A stretch of 64,000 nt of DNA. Origin: Nomia melanderi (Eukaryota; Arthropoda; Insecta; Hymenoptera; Halictidae). Shown here one piece after another: positions 1-11,900 of the stretch. Made by a program: the position numbers and the translations under genes. The notes beneath the pieces were generated by a model. It searched no databases and was not told where the DNA came from. It saw nothing but the letters and a program-made list of their open reading frames with translations. Each line of letters opens with the position of its first letter. Position 1 is the first letter of the stretch. The DNA is taken from assembly GCF_051020985.1 (NCBI RefSeq), contig NC_135010.1, positions 5,268,001 through 5,332,000 of the forward strand, given 5' to 3'.

Positions 1-955
1 ATACAAATAATAATCAAGAAAAACAATCTATGCGACTTACTGTACATTAGGTGCTAATATATTTCAATTCATATTGGATAAGTGCGAGTTATATTTGTTA
101 TTCATTGTGAATAAATAATATGGTATTTAATTATTTCAAAGCATGATTTAGTAATATGATCTTGGAATATAATTAATTGAATCTTTCGAAAGTTACACCC
201 GTAAATTAATCCAGTATATTTGACAATATTTACCATCTTATATGGAATCACATCCCAACTATTTAAACTGTTCAGTCATGGCAGTGTTCAACACATGCTT
301 GAACATTATACCAACTCGTCTTCTGTCAGTTCAAATAATTTCATATAAAATTTATATATAAAGAAAGCAAAATTTATGGAATCTTAATGGAGGTAAGGAA
401 TGGTAAATATAAATCCTGGCGTAATATTTAAATTTATTTAAGAAATCACACACTTATTGTTACATCCATCAATAGGTGCAGTAAACTCTATCATAAGAGA
501 ATATAATAAACAAGTCATAGCAGTATAATAGTAAAAGGTTATAACAGTATAATTAAATAAAGTATAATAAAAACATCATAAAATACTTTGTTATACATTA
601 TTACATTTCTACCGTCTCTTCAAAAGCAAACAGTAGCATTATCTGTTAACCAATGATGCAAAAATAAGTCATTAATCCTGTGCCATATAATTTTCTCTTC
701 TTACTGAAATCGTTCAATTTTTTATTATCAACAATTTGCAAGAAACACAAAAAAGTTTTCAATTGTAAACGCAAATTTACTTTCAGAATAAGAAATTGAT
801 AATAGCAAAATTGATCTTCACTTCTATAACAACATTGGTGTAATTAAGAACATTGATTTTTATTAAGTTATTCTAAAAATCTTCATTACGGGTATTACTC
901 GTCATTATACGGCAAGGGTTTAATTCCCTTTTTATCTAATATTCTATTTCATCTG
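1..955. other. AT-rich non-coding stretch
   Basis: Low-complexity AT-rich DNA with no sustained open frame, no RNA gene signature and no recognisable repeat. A GAGGTAAGG sequence near 390 resembles a splice donor but has no supporting exon. I see nothing else in it. Confidence 0.6.
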
Positions 956-959
956 TTCC

Positions 960-1450
960 ATGTTTACATTAACCATTTCAGCACCAAGCGACGCGATCAC
1001 ACTTCTCCGTTGCGCTGCCCAAAAGTGCCAGCCTATCGGTTCGTATAATCAGATTAAACTTATTTATTTTTATTTTTATTTTCATTATTACCTGCTCCTA
1101 AATGGAAAAATGGAACGACCGCACTATTCAAAACTTTTTGTGTAAAAATAGAAAAGTGTAATTCAGTTTCTTAATTGAAACGAAACCGTGCAGCTTGGCA
1201 CTTTTCGACCGGGTTTTTGCAAAAACTCGTGGGACTGAAACAGTTGAATTCCAGATGTTTACTTCGAATCGAAGAATCGAAGAATAGAAGTTGATACACT
1301 CTTTTCTTCGATACAACTATGCAGCAACTTACCGCAACGACAAAATGGACGAACGGATAAACCGGAAACATGCTCCGATGGATTCTGCGAATGTCTCGTG
1401 GATCTTGCGCGCTGCGAAGAGCAACTAGCATAAGATTGGCCATTTAAATT
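960..1450. other. GC-richer block with a minus-strand open frame ending near a splice donor
   Basis: This block is richer in G+C than its surroundings. On the minus strand an ATG-started frame runs down from 1443. At about codon 37 it meets GTAAGT (plus strand ACTTAC near 1328-1333), so a short coding exon followed by an intron is formally possible. The peptide matches no family I know and the context around the ATG is not convincing. I regard it as an unproven exon candidate rather than a gene call. Confidence 0.15.
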
Positions 1451-1453
1451 GTG

Positions 1454-1566
1454 TCAGTCGTGTTGGGAAGTTACCTTCCCAATTAATGAACAAATAAAAA
1501 ATTTAAAGATTTGAAAGCAATTCGGAGTGGCGATCAGACATTTTTTGCGTAGTGGTGAAGGTGAGT
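1454..1566 (+). promoter_or_regulatory. candidate transcription start plus non-coding first exon
   Basis: TCAGTCGTG at 1454-1462 matches the arthropod initiator TCAGT. About 105 bases downstream AAG|GTGAGT (junction at 1560/1561) is a strong splice donor. Between them, GGGAAG-TTAC-CTTCCC (1465-1480) forms a perfect 6-bp hairpin. There is no good TATA box upstream and no DPE at +28. A 5' non-coding exon is an inference; both motifs also occur by chance in AT-rich DNA. Confidence 0.25.
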
Positions 1567-1569
1567 GTA

Positions 1570-3170
1570 TTTGGTTTGTAATAAGCGAATGGAAAACAAA
1601 TAATTCGAAAATGTATAAAATGTGGAACATTGGTTCATATAGTCAATGAAAGTATTTAGATACAAATTTATCTTTTATAAAGCATTGCGATAGCTTCAAC
1701 GCAAGCAATTGAACTAATGACAAACAATTAATGGTTACGATTAATGTCAAGAAAAACAAATCGTTAATTTATGAATCGTTTGCACGATAAAGAAATTAAT
1801 TTGTCGTGATTTAGAAGCCTTTTACCTTAAAATGAAACTCCAAACCCTTTACTAATTTTCCACGGAAATAATTGAAACTTATACATACATTTTGGAAGTA
1901 ATTGTACAATTTTGGACAATTTTATGAAACTTCCAGGCTTTCTTTACTACATTAAAGTAACACTGAATTATAAGACTCTAGATTCATGCTTTTACTAGAA
2001 CAAAAATGGTACTTATTTTGAAATCAGTGTTATCTTCAAAGTACACAAGAAGAATGATAGCAAAAATAGAATTATAAAATGAAAAATTAAACAATTTCTA
2101 TTGCATCATTAACATCAATTTATCGCAGAACAGGTCTGTATTAAACAACCATCCGCTTACATACGCATCGATTACGCATTTGTTTCGCCAAGTAAAAATA
2201 AAACAAAATTTATTGGAAAATATACGTCGCCCACGCGGCCACGGCAAGGAAAATAGAGAATTCAGTAATATTTCATAGTTTCACTTTAATAGTTCACACC
2301 TGCATCGCCGCCATTCTAGTCGCTCACTTCCTTTGCTAGTTAATCGCAGTGTTCACTGAAGTTTTATTGGAATACGCGCCCCTTTCTTGCTGCAGCTTAA
2401 GTAGAAAATTCATGGGCGTTATAAGTATATAGGCCAGTGGCTTTGCAGATGTTTATTTCCATTGAAAACCCATAAATGACGACTGACGAAAGTTTTATTG
2501 CAAACGGTACATCTTCTTCTATTCGCGTTGCTCGATGCTTTACACCTTCTTCTCAATTTATTTACGCAGAATTTTCAGAGACTTCGGACACTTTATTGCA
2601 ACACGTTTGTTTCTCGTGACTAAAATAACTTAACGCACAAAATTCATGTGTACCGCGCCAATGGCAACTAATGATCCTTAATCACTCGTTGTAGAAAGTA
2701 CATAAATAATTTCTGTTAGGTCAACGTTAATTTAATTCGTTTAACTGAATGCAAATACTGCGTATATCAACATTGTTTCAGTAATGTTAGAAGCTTTCTA
2801 ATCGTAAGAATTATAATATAGATTTTCAAGATTCCAAAGCTCGCATAAATCGTTCTGTTCTTAAATTAGGTTTAGTAAAATAAACGTTTAAAAGATATGA
2901 ACTCAATTGTAAATGTTATGTTATGGAAGGCTAGAGTAATAAATGAACTGAGAATATTTGCAAAATTTGTCACATTACTACTTAAATTTATTACAAAACG
3001 TTACAAGATGTTTTATTGATTAATTATCTATTTTCATATTATATTTATATTCATGAGAATTCCTAAAAAGTTCCGTAGTCTATTTATAATAATTATTCAT
3101 AAGTATTTATTGTATAAATCTGCGAATTAGATAAGAAATAAAATGAAAACTATATTAAATCTTCTTACTA
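1570..3170. other. AT-rich non-coding stretch
   Basis: AT-rich DNA without coding potential. A modestly GC-richer patch at about 2215-2400 breaks it up. No repeat or RNA gene recognised. Confidence 0.55.
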
Positions 3171-3369
3171 TTTAAACTATAAACATCGAAAATCCTCAGC
3201 ATTCAACTTTATTTCGTATCAAACTCTTCAAACTCTACAAGTAAAGCGCTCATCTTCAATCTAAAATTCACAGCTTTCCACCTAAATTCCATCCGAGACA
3301 GTAAATCAATCGGAACTCCAAAAAATCAAATCCCTGAGATAAACCGTTCCTTTCTCTTTGAAAATCCAC

Positions 3370-3765
3370 CCGGAGGACCCGTCGCCGTCCTAGAAAGCTC
3401 GCAGAAACCCGAACCCGGCTTCAGCAAGATCGTTATCGTCTAATGGCAACAATTTTGTCAATAACAATAACCGTGATGATCGGGAGCAATCTTCGCTGGA
3501 CGAGTTGCCTAGCCAATCTCCGTGCGATACCAGCCATCGGACTAATTTCAGTTGACCGATTCCCGGCCATCCCTGAAACGACCGCCGCGTTTCGTTAATA
3601 AACCAAGTCCCCAAGTATTTCCATGTCCGGCTACTTTCCTGAAACCACAAATATAATTGGTCACGAGCTACGATATATCGACGATACCGTGTCCCGCGGC
3701 GAGTCTGCGCCGCAAAACGCTGCGTCACTTGATAATTTTCTCCCGCTTAATCACGATTTTGAGCC
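3370..3765. other. GC/CpG-rich island 1
   Basis: A sharp rise in G+C and CpG after a G-poor, C-rich left flank (about 3180-3360). Open frames exist on both strands (112 codons minus, 62 codons plus), as expected when GC-rich DNA has few stop codons. Neither resembles a known protein. It may be a regulatory island or an isolated relic of GC-biased conversion. Confidence 0.5.
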
Positions 3766-4074
3766 ACATTGTTCGTATATGAGCTCTTTCATAGCTAAGG
3801 CACACGTGTAACGTACCATGGAGATGATAGCTTGTATAGTTACTAACAAGAAGTTCGTCCTAATTAAAATAACAACGTAGACAGCCCAGTTTGCTCGACT
3901 TTAATTTATCAGCCTTTGTCGAGGCTAATTCGATAACCGAAAGTAATTATACTTTCGAAAGAGAAACGCCATTCAATATTCAATAAAAATGGAATTTCAA
4001 TTAAGGTAGAATAAGTAAGTGAAGTTTGATGAAAATAGATGGAAAATCTCTTTTCTTTCGTTGTTCGTTCTTGC

Positions 4075-4145
4075 GCCATCTTGGTAGCCGTTGTCGGCCA
4101 TTTTAGGTTCTTAGCTTGGGCTAAGTGAGCGCGCGTTATATAAAT
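4075..4145 (+). promoter_or_regulatory. YY1/Pho-like sites with a TATA box
   Basis: GCCATCTTGG (4075-4084) is the reverse complement of the YY1/Pho consensus CAAGATGGC. GGCCATTTTAGG (4096-4107) carries a second GCCAT core. A palindrome TTAGC-TTGG-GCTAA (4111-4124), a GCGCGCG run (about 4129-4135) and TTATATAAAT (4136-4145) follow. The cluster resembles an insect promoter, but no open frame of note starts downstream, so transcription is unproven. Confidence 0.3.
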
Positions 4146-4149
4146 TACA

Positions 4150-7080
4150 CCTTGGTAATGTAACCTACATTACACACGAGTATTAATTCACATTATGTAC
4201 TCGTCTTACATTGAAGATTGTTTCAATTTAGGAAAATAACATGAGGTAAAAGATTTAAAAAATTGTTTACAAGCAGAGATGAGCATCAGCGTATTCGAAG
4301 ATTAATATACTTAGCGAGTTCTGAACGCATTGAAGCAAGGAACCGGTTGTAATGTGTAATCTCAGTAATTGATTGGCACAGAAAATTTTGTTCTACTTTC
4401 CGATCGACTCGGGCCGAGGAAAATCGGAATATTTTTTTCGATACGCCGCATCGAAAGTAAACGCGAAACATTGAGTAGGTGGTCTGCTGTTTTAAGCGCG
4501 GGGCGAAAGTGGCACATTTCACGGCGGTTTTTTTTAGGATTAGAAATCCGAATAAAACTATTTATCATGCTACATTGATCATTAGCGACGTAGCTAGCGA
4601 CGAAGACTTCGGAATTTATTATTTATATATCTTTTTGCCGTCTGTAAAAATTCGCGTGAACATTCTACTAGTTAAAAATATTTATAGCTCGAGGGCTGTA
4701 TTTTAGTTGACAGTTATTTATGTCTTCTTTTGGTATGCAGCTCGATTAATTTAATAAATGGCACAAAGATTTTACCTAGTTGTGTCATGTGTACTTACTT
4801 ACTTACGAAAATGTGTGAATTATAATAAAAATTCGATAATGACTTGAGTGGACATTTCACTGGGTAAAATCATTGCTAGGAAAACATAAATATCTGTTTA
4901 ATGTATTTCTGCAAAGTGCTCGAGAAATATGATTTTCCACAGAAATTTATAGCTTAATATTAAAATACAATGAAACGTAGTATAATGTGAACAGAGTTAA
5001 AGAAATTAAATTATATATACTTCATCGAGTTTTACTATTTTAAAGAGAAATCCTTTTTCTTCTATCGATTTCAAATATCATATTAGTATTCATATCTAAA
5101 TTTTTTTCAAACGCTATCTTCCGATGAAATTTATTAATCTAGATATAATAAAGACACATTAAATTAACTTAAAGCTGTCTTGAATTTAAAAGTAACTAAA
5201 TTAGTAGCATAATTTCATTTATTTTACATACACAAATCAGACGATAATATCGTTTACGATGCATGTATTATAAATTTTTGTACACAATATTTTTATAAAT
5301 AGATACTCTGAAAATGAGTTAAAATGAAATATTAATTTCTATACAAACACGTCCACTTAATTGATAATATTATAAAAGTGAATGAAACTGTATCGAAGGT
5401 ACAACTTTGTAAGTTACAAGTACATTACAATCAATTACAAGTACATTATTGTAACAATAACTATTCATCTATTTAGGTTCCCATTGATTTCGTGGAATAA
5501 AAATATTGATGATAATCGCTTCTATCGTTTCTGTTCAAGTTTGATTAATGGCTAAAAAATGGCAACTATGTAGGTGAAACTCATACATTACGGTATTGAT
5601 GCTTCCCTGTATACCGTGGTTAATTAAAAGAAAACCTGTTTTGTACTTTGCTTCGTTGAATTAATTAGAACCGACAGCTTTCTAGCGTACTTCTTCAATG
5701 TTTGAAAAAGTAGAAGAACTAAATATTTACTCGCGTAAATCAAGATCGTGTGTAGTGCTACAGATCCTACCATCTTTTGAAACTACTTCGTTAAGTGCAC
5801 TATAATTGAACGAGCTAGATCATCTTTAATGATATAAATATTCAACGAATACAGATAAATCCGCATTTCGATAAAAATCATGGTGTTATTGAACATGTTG
5901 CACAATTACAAAACAAGTAAATTAATTCTGAAAAATCAGAATAAAAATGTTGAATAAAATTTCTTCGTGGCACGTTTCTTATTAAACATGTGGACTGAAT
6001 TTTAATTTGATTGGTTTATGTGCCTAATCATTATTTATCATAATCGATATTTAACATCGATTTGTTCCAAAAATTGAAACTTCTTACAAAAAAGTATTAT
6101 TTTACAGTTTCTATTTATTCGTTTATACAGATTTACTTTTTTCCGAGTTATAATAGCAATTAAAAGATTTTGTATATCAATGATAAGCTTGTTTATCAGT
6201 TTATATCAATAACAACTATTATACATTAATATTGCTCGAAGACACATTTTGCATTGCCACAATGTTTACGATTTTATTGTAGAAAATCAAATCCTATGAT
6301 TTATTAGTTTGTTTCGTTATTAAAATATTGGAATTATACTATAATCCTTTATAGCTTTCATTATTTATTTATAAAAGCATTATGAACAAATTCAAAGAAA
6401 AATTAGTTATTACTGGTTTCTAATTTCTAGACAATCTAGAGACATGAATTTTTGTAAAAGATCTTTTTCCATTTTAATATACTTATAGGACGTTCATATG
6501 TATACAATCATTTTAAAAAATTAATTATTTTTTTTGAAACGTATTAACATTTTGTTATGGTTTTTACTATCGAATTTAAATTTCTTTTACTATACATTAC
6601 ACGATTCCGAAAGTCTATTGACATTTTTACTTACCCATAAATTGTCATTGCACAAACAGTATTGCATTATTACAAAATATAGAATGAGAAGGGAGGGCAA
6701 AACAGCAATTATATCGCTAATAGAAAAGCTGAAGTACATATTTATGTGTACATATGCAAACTGCTGTAATTATTTACGTTCTTTTTTTACATCGATTTAA
6801 TCCGATTATGAATTAATAAACTATATGGAGAATATTAAATTCAAACATGCTTTTTATAACTCGAATTAGAGGCAGTTAAATCGCGGAAATTTATGCAAAC
6901 TTAATGAAATTGAAATTACAGAAAATTCCATTTCCTTTATAAATATTTTCAGTATATGAAAAAAAATTAGCCCGCAATAAACATTATTAAATTTTGTATT
7001 TTTCACTTTTAAAACTATTTCACATGCTATAAATCAATACAATATTCAACTATTTCAATCTTCCCAATATTCTTCTTTTA
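4150..7080. other. AT-rich non-coding stretch
   Basis: Almost 3 kb of AT-rich sequence. A short direct repeat of TTACAAGTACATTA occurs at about 5413-5452 and poly-T runs occur near 6528. Two weak frames at 4286-4578 overlap on opposite strands and are not credible genes. Nothing else seen. Confidence 0.6.
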
Positions 7081-7084
7081 CTTA

Positions 7085-7370
7085 TTCAACCAACAATTCT
7101 TACATTTCATTAAATAACAACATTTGCACTAGTATAAATTATATTTCGCTGCCATTCATCGTTACAAAACATGCACCACACTGATTTCATTCGTCTCAAT
7201 TTTTACACGTTTACGAACTATTTGAAACTGCGAAATTACATTTGGTTGTAATTTTTCTCAATTTTCTATATCATTCTTCAAAAAAGACTAGTTTCTACCA
7301 ATACTTCTATACTTCTAATAACATTCTCAAAAGTTCTAATTCTCATAAAAATGCGCATTCAACTAATAAG
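7085..7370 (+). repeat. dispersed repeat D1, copy 1
   Basis: Aligns by eye with 28035-28360 in the same orientation. Shared anchors include GTATAAATTA, ACAAAAC.TKCA, ATTTGAAACT and CATAAAAATGCGCA in the same order and with similar spacing. The plus strand is G-poor. No terminal repeats were found, so the element class is unknown. It lies just left of a GC island, as does the other copy. Confidence 0.5.
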
Positions 7371-7489
7371 ACGAGACGATTCCTAACACCATTAATCGAA
7401 TAAAAATGAACAAAACCAAGTATTCACCTACCTATTCAAGATCCAGTAACAATTCGCCAGTTCCAGGTTCCAGCTTCAACCCTCTAAAT

Positions 7490-7960
7490 CATCGCGGATC
7501 GATCTCAGGAAATTGTACTGCCTCGAGGCTCACGATTACCTTAGAACCGTTGTCCATAAAAGATCGCCGTGTCGCGTCGTGACGAAAATGTACCGAATTA
7601 GCCGTCGATCGGGCAATTAGAAAGCGGACCGGTCTCGGGAGAGGAAGAGTCCTCGATATTCCGCGGACGCAACATTGTCCGCGGCGGACCTGTCGCCCGT
7701 CTGCCCTTATTCCGACACGGGTGAAATCGAAACGCGGGCAACAGCCCGGCCTGGGATCTATGATCCTTAAATGGCGTTTGATCCGGACCCGCGGAGTCTT
7801 GTATAGCAGTTCACCGCGGTGTCTAATTGCGATGAAAGCGATGATGAAGTGGACACTCGGGCCTCGGCTGAGTTACGAGCCACGGGTCAAAGCAATCAAC
7901 GGCCGAAGCTGTTGGCGGGGATGGGATCAAGATCACAATACAGGCTGTTACATTTAACCC
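7490..7960. other. GC/CpG-rich island 2
   Basis: CpG-dense block following a G-poor left flank. A 78-codon plus frame (7721-7957) is an unrecognised by-product of low stop density. Its right end overlaps the first copy of a local duplication (7868-7957). Confidence 0.5.
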
Positions 7961-8219
7961 TTTCACAGCAGTAGAGATTAGGAGTTTTTATTAAGTGACA
8001 TCTTAGAAAAAGAATATTTTCTGAATTCTTAGAAACTGAGATAAAACTTAATATTCTGAGACATAGAAAATATTCTCTTTGTTAAACGTAGAGTATTTAT
8101 AGTCTAATCCTATCATAAAATACTATCTTGAGTTATGAGTCATAGGTTAAAGCGATCGACGATCGCAGCTGTTGGCGGGGATGGAATCAGGATCACAATA
8201 CAGGCTGTTACATTTAACC
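7868..8219 (+). repeat. 90-bp direct repeats, 260 bp apart
   Basis: The segment 7868-7958 recurs at 8128-8218 with the same order of anchors: AAGCTGTTGGCGGGGATG (with CGCAGCTG in copy 2) and CACAATACAGGCTGTTACAT, both ending in TTTAACC. Differences are mostly CpG to TpG or CpA changes in the second copy (for example TTACGAGCCACGGG becomes TTATGAGTCATAGG). Between them lies a TTAACCCTTTCAC sequence followed by repeat R3. Confidence 0.8.
8005..8128 (+). repeat. repeat R3, copy 1, with an internal 11-bp inverted repeat
   Basis: Very similar to 11240-11363 (estimated about 90% identical by eye). Contains AGAATATTTTC (8011-8021) and its exact reverse complement GAAAATATTCT (8066-8076), able to form a stem-loop. 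It sits between two 90-bp direct repeats and 47 bp after a TTAACCCTTT motif, suggesting the interior of a small non-autonomous TTAA element. Its class is unproven. Confidence 0.65.
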
Positions 8220-8689
8220 ATAAATACGTCGTAAATCGATAAACACATTGAAAGTTCATACTTGTTGGAATGGACGTATTGATGCACGTGTATGCAATAT
8301 ATGACTGTGCGTGTGCGTGCTTTGAATAAATGTTCAAGGCATTGAAATATTCTAGACCATATTGATTTTCTGTGGTAGCTGAATTTGCCTTGATACTAAC
8401 GATCGTATTATATTTTCACTTAATTAGTTCGATTTACATATGATTCAGAGCTTTCGCAGATAATATTCGAGTTTTGATAGAAATTGGTAGAACTTGATAG
8501 AATTCTGTAATCCTTATAATTGTACTATATATGATATTTGTGACCATTTAGAAAGAATACTTTATTCATGACGTCTATTAAATTTTATTTTACCTCAATA
8601 ATTAATTTAAGAGATATGAAGAAATTAATGATGATCGAATTATAATAAAAGAATGATCATCGATATACTTAAAGTGGCTCCATTTAGTA

Positions 8690-9060
8690 ATATTTATAAA
8701 GGACTCAAATTCAACGACTTACGGTTCAAATCACTTTTAAGATACTTCGTCCCATCTCTAGTCGTTAGTTGAACCGGACGGACCACGAAACGTACGGCGC
8801 CGATATTCACAGGAGGATCGTGGATCGAATAGATCACGGAACGATTTGAACCGAGCCGGCCGCCCGGAGCAACGGCCACTTCGATTTAAGACGAATCGAT
8901 GGCGGGACAACTGCATAGAAATAATCAGACGACGGGACAGATGAATCGGCCGGGAAATAAATTGCGGGAGGTGCAGAGGGTCTTATATCAATAGATCACG
9001 GGACAGTTGAATCGCGAGACGATTGAATCACGAGCCACGTGGATTATAAATCGGCTGATT
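8690..9060. other. GC-rich island 3 with degenerate short repeats
   Basis: Contains repeated variants of a motif such as GACGGGACAGATGAATCG and GATCACGGGACAGTTGAATC between about 8815 and 9035, pointing to a decayed minisatellite with irregular spacing. Frames on the minus strand (61 codons) are not recognisable. Confidence 0.4.
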
Positions 9061-9536
9061 ATCGAGTTTATTCGTCGAGTTTATTGTGCGATAAATGACC
9101 ATCGAAACTGATTGTTATGTAACGATATCGAATGATTAAACACCTTCGGTAGATCTCAAATAATTGAAACTTTTATACTTTATCGATTATTACAATGTCA
9201 ACTTTTACCTTAACAACCAAAATGTTTGCCTTTATTTAAACTTTTCTACAATGATACTTCTGTACCGACTTTTTTTTTCACTTTTAAAGCACAAATCCAC
9301 GGTAAAGTGTTCGAAAAATAAGGGATCCAAAGTAATTCTGCCAAATTTTTAAGAGAACATAACCAAATGTTTAGCAGATGATATAAGAATGGAGATGGTT
9401 GTTATCAAAAGAGTCGGTAGTATAGTTCAATTCAGAAATATGAGAATTCATGTAAATTTAGTGCAAAACAGATATTTAATAATGTAAAATGATGCATTCA
9501 ACAATACACAAACTAAAATATGAATTAACGTTGTGT

Positions 9537-9668
9537 TCAAGGTCATTCAAAGGTCACCCATGTTCTTCTTCATTATTACATGCTTCTAACTTCGCAGCGT
9601 TACCCTCAATCTTAAAATGAAAGAGAAGCTTGACAACTTGAAATATCGTGATCTTGATATGACCTTGA
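9537..9668 (+). promoter_or_regulatory. cluster of nuclear-receptor half-sites
   Basis: TCAAGGTCA (9537-9545) is an exact extended half-site of the Ftz-F1/HR39 (NR5A) and ERR type. It is followed by AGGTCA at 9551-9556, making a DR5 arrangement. A second exact site, TGACCTTGA, lies inverted at 9660-9668. Three half-sites in about 130 bp just upstream of a GC island could mark an enhancer. The sites are seen; function is inferred. Confidence 0.3.
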
Positions 9669-9689
9669 ATTCGAAATATTACTTAGAAC

Positions 9690-10340
9690 CATATGCGCAC
9701 GTTACACCTCTTACTTACGCAAGTTTCTTACTGGCCGTGCCATCAGCGATTGGAACACCGTTTATCAAATTAAACAAGGACAGATAGGCCTGAACATCGG
9801 CAAAAACGAAGAAACAGTAATCGGCGATGGGTGCGTCGATGCGAATGAGGGTTACCACTAATTATCAATTAACGTGGCCAGCCGATTACTAATTAATAAT
9901 TACCAACGGATAGAACGGATTATATCACGTAAAATCTCTATAGCGAATTACCGGCCGTTCTAGCGGGCGCAGTAAGAATCCGCCCTAGCCATTAAAGCGG
10001 TGCAATAAAATCGGTGCGTGTAGGCCATAACGGCGATTTATTTGAATTTACGGAAACTCGTATTGAATGTAACCGCTCCGAATCGTTCGGGGAACGGTTT
10101 AATTTATACGTATGAATGAAAAGTTAACCGCCGCGGCGCGCGATAGAAAACGTTCCAATCCGGGTCTAATGCTAGGTCGATTAGCGACCATCTAGGAAAA
10201 CTAATTATCGGACGATAATCGCTACGAAATACTTTCCCTCGGCCCGCTTCCGGTTATCAATCGATCGGGTTCTGCATGAAAGATCCGAATGAATTCCGAT
10301 TCACCCTGCACCTAATGCTGGATTCATACTATTATTCACT
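9690..10340. other. GC-rich island 4 with homeodomain-like TAAT clusters
   Basis: A mixed block in which CpG-rich words alternate with many TAATTA-type cores (9857-9910 and around 10200). Inverted repeats ATTATCG-GA-CGATAAT (10206-10221) and GGTCG-ATTAG-CGACC are present. No open frame of interest. The texture resembles a developmental cis-regulatory module, but only conservation data could decide this. Confidence 0.35.
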
Positions 10341-10398
10341 AGCAGCTTGTGAAGTGAGTTACGGTATTACCACGAAATAATGGTAACGCCTTGTATAT

Positions 10399-10639
10399 TT
10401 AACACTAGTCGTACCGCCACTTTTCCTACCATAACTAGTCGAATAACTGGCTACCAAATAAAGGTAAGCAAGATAGACGATACATTGTTTTTTAGTGGAA
10501 ACGGAAATGAAAGAAAGGCAAGAATGGAGAAATTGATTAATCAGACCATACAGGAATTGACGTTAATTTTAATGAACGAAAGACAACGTAGAATTTTAAG
10601 TCCAGTCTTTTGACCAGTTCCCGGTATGGATGGTGTTCA
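10399..10639 (+). mobile_element. TTAA element, family P1 (degenerate MITE)
   Basis: The left end TTAACACTAGTCGTACCG has a degenerate inverted partner at 10621-10639 (CCGGTATGGATGGTGTTCA), about 13 of 18 positions matching. The right subterminal region holds CCAGTCTTTTGACCAG, an imperfect palindrome equivalent to the GGGTCAAATTGACCC motif in the P1 copy at 36.2 kb. TTAA target preference and such ends suggest a piggyBac-like non-autonomous element. The right TTAA is mutated to TTCA. The 77-codon frame inside is incidental. Confidence 0.5.
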
Positions 10640-11239
10640 GGAATATTTTGTATTGCCATACAGTATTACGAAGGACCGTAATAAAAGGATTGGTAGTGTT
10701 CAATATATTCTATATATTTATATATTTACATATTTAATACAGAGTATTGTTTTTAATGGTCTATGTATATTATTAAAAGACAGTTTTGGCGATTGAATGT
10801 TAGATAAGGAGGAATGGAACACTGAGCTGCTATTCTCATTATTTTCACTTTTAAAAGAAATTTGCACTTGCAATAAATGAAATTTCTTTGCATTTTCATG
10901 AATTGGTAGTATACTAAGTTTAAAGAGGCGAGAAGAAAATTGTACTGCAACAGGTTGAAGTTTGTATTCAATGTACTGTTAAGCAACAATATCTAGAGGA
11001 ATGGATATAACTTTCACAAAAAAAAGATGTAATCTGCTTGTCAGCTCCAATATAGAGACGATACAATTTCTATTCGCGAACGATTGGCATACTGAGAATC
11101 TTAGTAATCTAAATCAAAAATTGTCAAAAATAAAATAATTTTTCTTCTCTTTAAAATTAATCTTCATCATTTTTTAGTCAAATTTACATGGTCCATAGAA
11201 TTTTATAATTGTTTCAAGCTCTAAACATTATGTGCTCAG

Positions 11240-11363
11240 CAAAAAAGAATATTTTCTGAGTTTTCAGTAACTAAGATAAAACTTAATATTCTGAGACATA
11301 CAAAATATTCTCTTTGTTAAACATAGAATATTTATAGTCTGATTCTATTATAAAATATCATCT
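11240..11363 (+). repeat. repeat R3, copy 2
   Basis: Second copy of the sequence at 8005-8128. A further fragment, TTCAGTAAGTGAGATAAAAC onward, recurs at 11438-11460 (compare 11264-11286). The inverted repeat seen in copy 1 has one mismatch here. No clear ends or target duplication are visible. Confidence 0.65.
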
Positions 11364-11639
11364 CCTATGAAAATTCGACTAAAAATGATAAACATCCACA
11401 GATGTAAGAGAAACAAGTCATTTTACTTCTGACAGGTTTCAGTAAGTGAGATAAAACTTAATCACTTGAGATGTACATCACATGACTGCCACCATTATGA
11501 TTTATAGCACTCCAATTCGCGAATCGTTGCCTACTGATCCAACATCCGTATGGATCCACCATAACAACAAGCTGTGGAATAGCATATTGCGCTCAGAGAG
11601 CATAACCAATGGAAATTATGCGTTCGAGGAGCGTCTGAT

Positions 11640-11900
11640 AAAAACCCCGTCGGTTTGCTACAATGTTTCACCCCGCGCGCATAATGAAGATGATTTCCTT
11701 GGCATCGCGCTAATGCCCACCGACCGGTAGTCGTTATGGGAAGCGACCTCATTAAAAGTAATAATTAGGGTTTAATGAAAAAAGGAACATTGGAACGCCA
11801 CGGGGAGATCGGCCAGAAAAGCGGATGCCGATTTCGACTGATTTCCTACGCCCACGTGGGATTAGCGCAGTATTTTTAAAACGTGGTTACGCGTAATGCC
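11640..11900. other. GC-richer island 5
   Basis: Short CpG-containing block with overlapping frames on both strands (about 73-82 codons, beginning at 11482). Neither resembles a known protein. Confidence 0.35.

Noticed and set aside
3795..3810. TAAGGCAC as the seed of miR-124
   Set aside because: The rest of the mature sequence does not match and no hairpin partner is present.
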